Shown: positions 6,348 to 8,904 of the stretch, piece after piece
Position numbering within the stretch: position 1 is the stretch's first letter
Layout: every line of letters begins with the position of its first letter
DNA from: Chloroflexota bacterium
Lineage (GTDB): Bacteria; Chloroflexota; Dehalococcoidia; SZUA-161
Length of the DNA: 8,904 bases
Assembly: GCA_016865955.1 (NCBI GenBank)
Contig: VGNW01000083.1
Coordinates: 1 to 8,904 of the forward strand
Reading direction: 5' to 3'
Notes under the pieces: model-generated
Seen by the model: the letters and a program-made list of their open reading frames with translations, nothing else
What the model was told of the DNA's origin: nothing
Databases searched by the model: none
Position numbers and translations under genes: made by a program

Positions 6348-7388
6348 TCAATTACCCGGATCTGCCGATTCGCCATAAATACAGACTCGATTCCTGCCGG
6401 AACGCTTGGCGGCATAAAGGGCTGAATCCGCAGCCTCAACCAACTTGTACCCCTGCTGTGCATCTGCAGGAAAACTCGCAATCCCTATACTCACAGTTAG
6501 CTTTTGATTCGGTTGACTTTCTCTTTCCCCTTCAAAAGCTTCCTGCCCGACTACATCGCGCACCCTTCCGGCAATACGGGAAGCATCATCTTTGCCGGTA
6601 TCGGGGAGTAAAATAGCAAATTCCTCTCCGCCATAACGATACACGCTGTCAAACGCTCGCACGCTTGATTTCAATACGCTTGCCATCTTCTGGAGAACTC
6701 GGTCGCCCTTCAGATGCCCATGAAAATCGTTGTATTTCTTGAACCAGTCTATGTCCATCATCAGGAACGATAGCTGCTTTCCGCCCTTCTGGGCAACGGC
6801 AATCCCGGCAATTAAATCTACATCCAGTTTCCGGCGGTTGAAACTTCCTGTCAGGCCGTCTTTTGTAGCGATGTCCTGAATTTCAGAATAGAGAAGAGAG
6901 CGTTCAATAGCTATCGCAATCTCGTTAGCAAGAAGCTCGACGAACTCCAGATGGTCCTTATCAAATGCGTTTTTGCGAGAGGAATCCAAGTGAATAATAC
7001 CTGTTACTTCGTTCTTAACAATAATGGGGGCACAAATCAAAGAACGCATGGAGCACCCCGCAGGGACACAAGCAGCAGCGGGACTGTCCAGGACATCCCC
7101 GGTGAAAATGCTCTGCCTGGTGGCCATTATGTATTTTATGGCAGGGGTATCCGTTGTGAGTTTCATCTGCCCGAGAGTCTTCGAGAAACCTCTCTCAGCC
7201 AGAATTTTGATGTCGTTGCCCTCGATCAACAGAATGGCACAGGCGTCACAACCAACTATGTCGACGAGGTCTCTCACCGCTATGCGTGAAATTTCGTCCA
7301 ATTCAAGATTTGAACCAAAGCTGTGATGAATTCTGATAATAGCTGTCATCCTTCTAATATCTTCTTCTTTGTTCGGCGAATCCGGCAT
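6348..7388 (-). CDS. GAF-GGDEF diguanylate cyclase
   Basis: A 346-residue soluble protein that should make cyclic di-GMP from two GTP. A GAF sensory domain spans about 17-160. A short helical linker leads to the entry motif DGLTGSFNRR (177-186). The GGDEF domain has the metal-binding Asp in MDID (D212), the FKKYND..GH..GD segment, the active-site GGEEF at 253-257, and the inhibitory site RAFD at 244-247 at the spacing seen in PleD, so product feedback is likely. No transmembrane or signal segment is visible. The ATG at 7388 is chosen over a GTG at 7397 because GAGGAGG stands 8 nt before it. The GAF domain holds unusual cysteines (C47, C50, C107, C112, C119). It has its own promoter and converges with the synthetase gene; no phosphodiesterase or effector is adjacent. 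Confidence 0.93.
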   Translation of the reverse strand: MPDSPNKEEDIRRMTAIIRIHHSFGSNLELDEISRIAVRDLVDIVGCDACAILLIEGNDIKILAERGFSKTLGQMKLTTDTPAIKYIMATRQSIFTGDVLDSPAAACVPAGCSMRSLICAPIIVKNEVTGIIHLDSSRKNAFDKDHLEFVELLANEIAIAIERSLLYSEIQDIATKDGLTGSFNRRKLDVDLIAGIAVAQKGGKQLSFLMMDIDWFKKYNDFHGHLKGDRVLQKMASVLKSSVRAFDSVYRYGGEEFAILLPDTGKDDASRIAGRVRDVVGQEAFEGERESQPNQKLTVSIGIASFPADAQQGYKLVEAADSALYAAKRSGRNRVCIYGESADPGN

Positions 7389-7395
7389 TTGTCTC

Positions 7396-7402
7396 ACCTC
7401 CT
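7396..7402 (-). promoter_or_regulatory. Shine-Dalgarno site deciding the diguanylate cyclase start
   Basis: On the minus strand GAGGAGGTGAG precedes the ATG at 7388 with about 8 nt after the AGGAGG core. The in-frame GTG overlaps this site and so is an unlikely start. Confidence 0.7.
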
Positions 7403-7417
7403 CAGCTCCTTTCCCTG

Positions 7418-7446
7418 ATTATATAACTTCTTTGCCTGCGTGTAAT
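7418..7446 (-). promoter_or_regulatory. Promoter of the diguanylate cyclase gene
   Basis: On the minus strand a perfect -10 TATAAT (7418-7423) is preceded by ATTACA (7441-7446, four of six) at 17 nt. Transcription would begin near 7411, giving a leader of roughly 23 nt that contains the RBS. Confidence 0.65.
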
Positions 7447-7554
7447 ACAGGGAGAACAACAGTTCAAACGTTAAAGAGTCCCCCAGATGCCATCCCCGGA
7501 AAACCCCACCCCGGCTACAGACACTCCGCAGCTCCAGGCATATTTTTATCCCTT

Positions 7555-7579
7555 GGTCCGGCAGGCTCACCACGAACGG
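7555..7579. repeat. Interspersed repeat (GGTTCGACAAGCTCACCACGAACGG-like)
   Basis: This 25-bp segment, ending CTCACCACGAACGG, matches with three changes a dispersed repeat I recall from many environmental bacterial genomes, often spuriously translated as FDRLTTNG or VRQAHHER. Only one copy is in the window. It interrupts any open frame drawn through this region. Confidence 0.6.
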
Positions 7580-7616
7580 ACTGGCAGCGTATTTTACTTT
7601 CGCAGGTTTACCTTCC

Positions 7617-7661
7617 AAGCTTGCCCAGTACAGCGAATTCGTCAGGACAGCAAAGGCGTAG
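7617..7661 (+). pseudogene. Remnant of an acyl-CoA synthetase 3' end
   Basis: Translating from 7617 gives KLAQYSEFVRTAKA and then TAG, against KLAQYSEFVRQAR and TAG at the end of the synthetase gene at 4924-6327. Twenty bases (7623-7642) are identical to 6292-6311, and the codons just before differ synonymously (AAG/AAA, CTT/CTC), as expected of diverged paralogs. Nothing upstream of 7617 resembles the rest of the gene; the interspersed repeat lies about 40 bp to the left. It could instead be a recombination-derived direct repeat. Confidence 0.55.
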
Positions 7662-7720
7662 AGGTGGCTGTATGCTCACCTCAACTTCGTATGGCCAGAC
7701 ACAGCGAGAGCATTCGAATA

Positions 7721-7788
7721 AGAGTGTAGTTGCCTAATTCATAGGGCTCTGTGCCTGATCTGCCTAAAACACAGTCAACTACACCTCT
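7721..7788. repeat. Long inverted repeat
   Basis: GTGTAGTTG (7724-7732) and CAACTACAC (7776-7784) are exact inverse complements, and the match extends outward to AGAG/CTCT with one extra base. Nested inside, CTGTG pairs with CACAG. The structure could be a folded RNA, the ends of a tiny mobile element, or a regulator site; no T-tract follows. Confidence 0.5.
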
Positions 7789-7978
7789 TTCAGGTTTGCC
7801 CTTAGCCTATCCATCTTTGAGTAGGCAAAAGTGCTTGCACGTACTACACGGTCTAAGTTAATAGGACAGGCCAATTTGATTCCATGTGATAAACTTACCC
7901 TCTGCCTGTTTGGCACAATAAAAGATAATTCCTGAAATCGCCCGACCTTAACTCAAAAGAACTGCTTTCTTCTACATA

Positions 7979-8007
7979 TTGCGAGATTCTATTGCGATAT
8001 GTATAAT
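7979..8007 (+). promoter_or_regulatory. Main promoter candidate of the rightmost operon
   Basis: TTGCGA (7979-7984, four of six) and a perfect TATAAT (8002-8007) are spaced by 17 nt. ATTGCGA occurs twice (7978-7984 and 7991-7997), and a 7-bp dyad TACATAT/ATATGTA (7973-7979, 7997-8003) encloses the -35 and spacer, as if a regulator binds here. The leader to 8089 would be about 75 nt. Confidence 0.55.
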
Positions 8008-8047
8008 TATTAAACAAAATTAGTCAGCTGAAGTTTTTAACTATTTG

Positions 8048-8056
8048 TGATATTAT
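8048..8056 (+). promoter_or_regulatory. Second, extended -10 promoter candidate
   Basis: TGATATTAT is an extended -10 (TGn followed by TATTAT) with a poor -35 (CTGAAG, 8028-8033) at 17 nt. It would start transcription only about 25 nt before the ATG at 8089. It is an alternative to, or works alongside, the promoter at 7979-8007. Confidence 0.35.
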
Positions 8057-8088
8057 TGCTGTGAATCTAGTCAGGTGGGTGGTGTAAA

Positions 8089-8772
8089 ATGGAACAACAT
8101 CAAGAAGATTTAAGACAATTCACCGCAATTCTAGCAGCTACGAGACAACTAATTGATATCGGTGCTATTAAGGTTAGTATCTTCTTGACCGGCGACGTTA
8201 AACTCAGATTCAATCTTGAAGACGTCAAACCAGTAGTTGCGACAAGTAACATAGACCTAGAGCATTTTGAGAAAGTTGTGAGAAACGAAGTTGAGGACAT
8301 GATGACCGCTGTACTTGCAGGAAGACGGAGCATGTATATGCGAGCAGTTATCGAGAACGAAAAGAAAAAGGTAGAGGCAGCTAAACCACTGGATGAGGAA
8401 GCTTTAAAGACTTCCATTTCAGAGCAGATAGATTTGGTCGAGAAACAGCTTATAACTCCTCAAATGAAGCAAGTACTTGCTATTAAAAAAACTTCCAAGA
8501 CAAATGTTTTCAACAAATTGTCATGGGAAGTCAATGAGAAGCATTTTGATAATGCTGTTTCTCAGGCTATAAGAACAGTATATGCCACTCTCAGGTTAGA
8601 CCTTCATCGGTCATCTTCTTATGAGCGTATGCCAATATTTTCACCAATTTTTGGGCCTGAAGAAGTGACAACTGTCTTTGATGTAAGCTTAGATGATATT
8701 CGGGAACTTCAAGAGACACTAGCCGAGGTTGCAAAGAGGATAGAAGAATGCGAGAAGGAAAAGAGGGGTTGA
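8089..8772 (+). CDS. Unrecognised 227-residue protein, likely alpha-helical
   Basis: I do not recognise this family. The ATG at 8089 follows a G-rich site AGGTGGGTGGTG (8073-8084). The protein is soluble, with no signal peptide or membrane segment. It begins with a helix (about 3-23), then a strand-rich part (IKVSIFLTGDVKLRF, 28-42), a long charged helical middle (about 57-120, EDMMTAVLAGRRSMYMRAV then ENEKKKVEAAK), and ends with a strongly charged heptad-like tail (about 202-227) that may form a coiled coil. No enzymatic motif was found. The coding sequence is visibly AT-richer than the genes to the left, hinting at acquired DNA. The next gene starts 2 nt after its stop, so the two form an operon and may act together. 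Confidence 0.75.
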   Translation: MEQHQEDLRQFTAILAATRQLIDIGAIKVSIFLTGDVKLRFNLEDVKPVVATSNIDLEHFEKVVRNEVEDMMTAVLAGRRSMYMRAVIENEKKKVEAAKPLDEEALKTSISEQIDLVEKQLITPQMKQVLAIKKTSKTNVFNKLSWEVNEKHFDNAVSQAIRTVYATLRLDLHRSSSYERMPIFSPIFGPEEVTTVFDVSLDDIRELQETLAEVAKRIEECEKEKRG

Positions 8773-8774
8773 TT

Positions 8775-8904
8775 ATGTCAAAAAGCTTACCTGGCAAAGA
8801 ACCCGAGATGGCAGAAGACACCCCGACACAGAAAGTAGTTTACTGGAGTGATTTGTCTCAATTTAGTTCTCGCGGTCTTTCTCCCTACTTGGTTAGCTCC
8901 TCAA
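8775..8904 (+). CDS. Unrecognised protein, N-terminal part only (cut by window end)
   Basis: ATG at 8775 opens a frame that stays open to the window end (43 codons): MSKSLPGKEPEMAEDTPTQK, then VVYWSDLSQFSSRGLSPYLV. It starts 2 nt after the stop of the 227-residue gene, whose end (AAGAGGGG, 8761-8768) supplies a Shine-Dalgarno-like sequence. The visible part is polar at first, with no signal peptide. The family cannot be told from this fragment. Confidence 0.6.
   Translation, partial: MSKSLPGKEPEMAEDTPTQKVVYWSDLSQFSSRGLSPYLVSSS

Larger units (their letters stand above)
7447..7972. other. Intergenic region with no convincing gene
   Basis: About 530 bp between the cyclase promoter and the promoter of the rightmost operon. 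Open frames here are short, lack sensible starts or run through the interspersed repeat. What can be recognised is the repeat at 7555-7579, a fragment matching an acyl-CoA synthetase 3' end at 7617-7661, and an inverted repeat at 7721-7788. From about 7790 to 7972 I see nothing identifiable; no tRNA or transposase was recognised. Confidence 0.6.

Noticed and set aside
7394..7618. 74-codon frame on the minus strand ending at the cyclase start
   Set aside because: It runs through the interspersed repeat and lies upstream of the cyclase promoter, and its translation is not protein-like.
7620..7735. Minus-strand stretch reading LFECSRCVWPYEVEV with later CC, resembling a zinc ribbon
   Set aside because: No start codon or RBS, and the plus strand of the same place matches the synthetase 3' end including its stop, which is stronger evidence.
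7555..7788. CRISPR array
   Set aside because: No regularly spaced repeats; only single-copy or inverted elements are present.

Overview
The window looks bacterial. Translation starts follow Shine-Dalgarno sites, several sigma70-type promoter hexamers sit at 17-18 bp spacing, and there is a GGDEF diguanylate cyclase. Most of the sequence is moderately GC-rich and carries degenerate interspersed intergenic repeats. A lone alpha-type NDP-forming acyl-CoA synthetase lies next to UbiA-type and geranylgeranyl-reductase-type genes. From memory this combination suits a Chloroflexota (Dehalococcoidia-like) or similar anaerobe, but no marker gene is present and the assignment is weak.

Left region (1-4757): two tandem UbiA-superfamily membrane prenyltransferase paralogs read rightward, the first cut by the window edge. 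A short repeat-rich gap follows with two hairpins whose loops are complementary. Next is a four-helix cysteine-motif membrane protein broken by an apparent 1-nt deletion, then an FAD oxidoreductase of the geranylgeranyl reductase family. A SAM-dependent O-methyltransferase of the HIOMT/BchU-like family reads leftward and overlaps the oxidoreductase tail to tail. Prenyltransferase, prenyl reductase and methyltransferase together suggest prenylated quinone, pigment or lipid chemistry; the product is unknown. Both UbiA paralogs have lysines where the family's second Asp-rich motif is expected.

Middle region (4758-7450): a divergent promoter region has an 8-bp-arm palindrome whose two arms run into the opposed -35 boxes. 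It drives the methyltransferase leftward and an acyl-CoA synthetase (NDP-forming) alpha-type protein rightward. A GAF-GGDEF diguanylate cyclase with its own promoter and strong RBS converges on the synthetase gene.

Right region (7451-8904): about 640 bp of non-coding DNA contains an interspersed repeat, a fragment matching the 3' end of an acyl-CoA synthetase gene, and a long inverted repeat. After it the sequence becomes visibly AT-richer. A promoter with direct repeats precedes a two-gene unit of unrecognised proteins: one of 227 residues that is complete, and one cut by the window end. This part looks like accessory DNA.
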